From Alphaproteobacteria bacterium (GTDB lineage: Bacteria; Pseudomonadota; Alphaproteobacteria; Sphingomonadales; Sphingomonadaceae): a stretch of DNA of 5,863 nucleotides. Below are positions 4,951-5,863 of the stretch, piece after piece; within the stretch, counting starts at the first letter, position 1; each line of letters begins with the position of its first letter. The notes under the pieces were generated by a model that was not told where the DNA came from, did no database searches, and was given only the letters and a program-made list of their open reading frames with translations. Position numbers and translations under genes: made by a program. The stretch spans positions 1 to 5,863 of the forward strand of contig JADCGM010000222.1 of the NCBI GenBank assembly GCA_020249025.1. Direction: 5' to 3'.

Positions 4951-5863
4951 TTGAGCATCTATTCCGCCATGATCGCCGGCACCTCCGGTCTCGCCGCCCA
5001 GTCGAGCGCGCTGGCCGCGGTGTCCGACAACATCGCGAACGCCAACACCATCGGCTACAAGACCGCCGACACGCGCTTCCTGACGCTCGTCGCCGGCGCG
5101 TCGAAGACGGGCTCCACGAGCTACACCGCGGGCGGCGTCGAGGCGAAGACCACCACGCTCGCCGGCCGCCAGGGCCTGTTCCAGATTTCGCAGAGCGGGA
5201 CCGACATGGCGGTCAACGGGGCCGGCATGTTCGTCGTGCGCGAACAGCCGACCGGCGCGGCGATGATGTTCACCCGCGCCGGCTCGTTCAGCCCGGATGC
5301 GACCGGCTATCTGCGCAACACCGCCGGCCTGTTCCTGCAGGGCTGGCGGCTCGAGTCGTCGGGCGTGGCGACCAAGGGCACCGCGGTCAGCGACCTCGAG
5401 CCGGTTCGCGTGTCGGACCTGAACGGGACCGCCGAGGCGACCTCGAAGATCGTGCTGCGCGCCAACCTCAACGCCGCCACCGCCGCGTTCACCGACCCCT
5501 ATGCGGCCGGCGACATGGCGTCGGGCGCGGTCGAGCCGCAGTTCGAGAAGAGCTTCGACATCTATGACGCGCAGGGTTCGGCCCACCGCGTGACGCTCGG
5601 CATGATCAAAACCGGCGCCAACGAGTGGCAGGCCGAGATCTTCGGCGAGAACGGCGAGACGCTCGCGACCGACGATCTCATCGCCTCGGGCACCATCCGC
5701 TTCAACGCCGACGGCTCGCTCGACCGCGCCGGCTCGACCCCGGCGCTGTTCGACGCGCTGTCGATCAGCTGGGCGAACGGCGCCGGCGCGCCGCCGCTGA
5801 CGCTCGATCTCGGCGCCGACGGCGCGATCAACGGCCTGACCCAGTTCGGCAGCCCGTCGGCGA
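4951..5863 (+). CDS. flgE: Flagellar hook protein FlgE, 3'-truncated by the window edge
   Basis: FlgE subunits polymerise into the hook, the flexible joint between rod and filament, after export by the type III apparatus and under the FlgD cap. The 304 codons visible run off the right edge. The N-terminal axial-protein domain begins MSIYSAMIAGTSGLAAQSSA and continues with the hallmark SDNIANANTIGYK at 25-37. Further typical hook-protein stretches are GAGMFVV at 90-96, FTRAGSFSPDATGYLRNTAG at 107-126 with LQGW after it, and the FlgE mid-domain motif FDIYDAQGSAHRVTLGMIK at 202-220. The start is TTG with a well-spaced AGGAG; the in-frame ATG at 4969 would remove the conserved MSIYSA. The gene is divergent from flbT and appears to be driven by the sigma-54 promoter just upstream. 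FlgF and FlgG share the N-terminal motif, but the start and middle domain favour FlgE. Confidence 0.95.
   Translation, partial: MSIYSAMIAGTSGLAAQSSALAAVSDNIANANTIGYKTADTRFLTLVAGASKTGSTSYTAGGVEAKTTTLAGRQGLFQISQSGTDMAVNGAGMFVVREQPTGAAMMFTRAGSFSPDATGYLRNTAGLFLQGWRLESSGVATKGTAVSDLEPVRVSDLNGTAEATSKIVLRANLNAATAAFTDPYAAGDMASGAVEPQFEKSFDIYDAQGSAHRVTLGMIKTGANEWQAEIFGENGETLATDDLIASGTIRFNADGSLDRAGSTPALFDALSISWANGAGAPPLTLDLGADGAINGLTQFGSPSA

Noticed and set aside
4890..5567. 225-codon + strand frame beginning in the flgE leader
   Set aside because: It is out of frame with flgE, whose hook-protein motifs cover the same bases; the translation is Arg-rich shadow.

Overview
This window is part of a flagellar hook/basal-body and export gene cluster from a GC-rich bacterium (about 70% G+C by eye, not counted). 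The presence of flbT, a gene known only from Alphaproteobacteria, places the source in that class. The order cannot be fixed from this sequence; Sphingomonadales is only a guess. I see no tRNA, rRNA, CRISPR array, transposase or other mobile element.

Layout: on the + strand, a fliK gene (hook-length control) truncated at its 5' end by the window edge is followed 11 bases later by flgD (hook cap). Converging on these from the right is a tightly packed minus-strand operon, in transcription order flbT, fliI (export ATPase), fliJ (export chaperone/stalk) and a lytic-transglycosylase-like gene. fliI/fliJ overlap by 4 bases (GTGA), fliJ/transglycosylase by 4 bases (ATGA), and flbT/fliI are 3 bases apart. 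The operon's last gene overlaps the 3' end of flgD tail to tail by 29 bases. Divergent from flbT, flgE (hook protein) begins at a TTG codon and runs off the right edge.

The 191-base divergent region between flbT and flgE is the only real intergenic space and is dense with signals. It holds an inverted repeat near flbT, two near-identical palindromes exactly 20 bp apart, an AT-rich island with a good IHF-type site, a sigma-54 type -24/-12 promoter facing flgE, and a leader palindrome before the flgE Shine-Dalgarno. The order enhancer-like pair, IHF site, sigma-54 promoter matches the general design of Caulobacter-type flagellar hook promoters.

Functionally the genes fit together. FliI and FliJ power and feed the flagellar type III export apparatus. 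FlgD, FlgE and FliK build the hook and set its length. The transglycosylase-like protein probably opens the peptidoglycan for the rod. FlbT is an alphaproteobacterial regulator of flagellin expression. I find no evidence for a wholly new system. The points most worth a second look are the composite regulatory region, the transglycosylase-like gene without a visible signal peptide, and the overlapping convergent gene ends carrying a palindrome.
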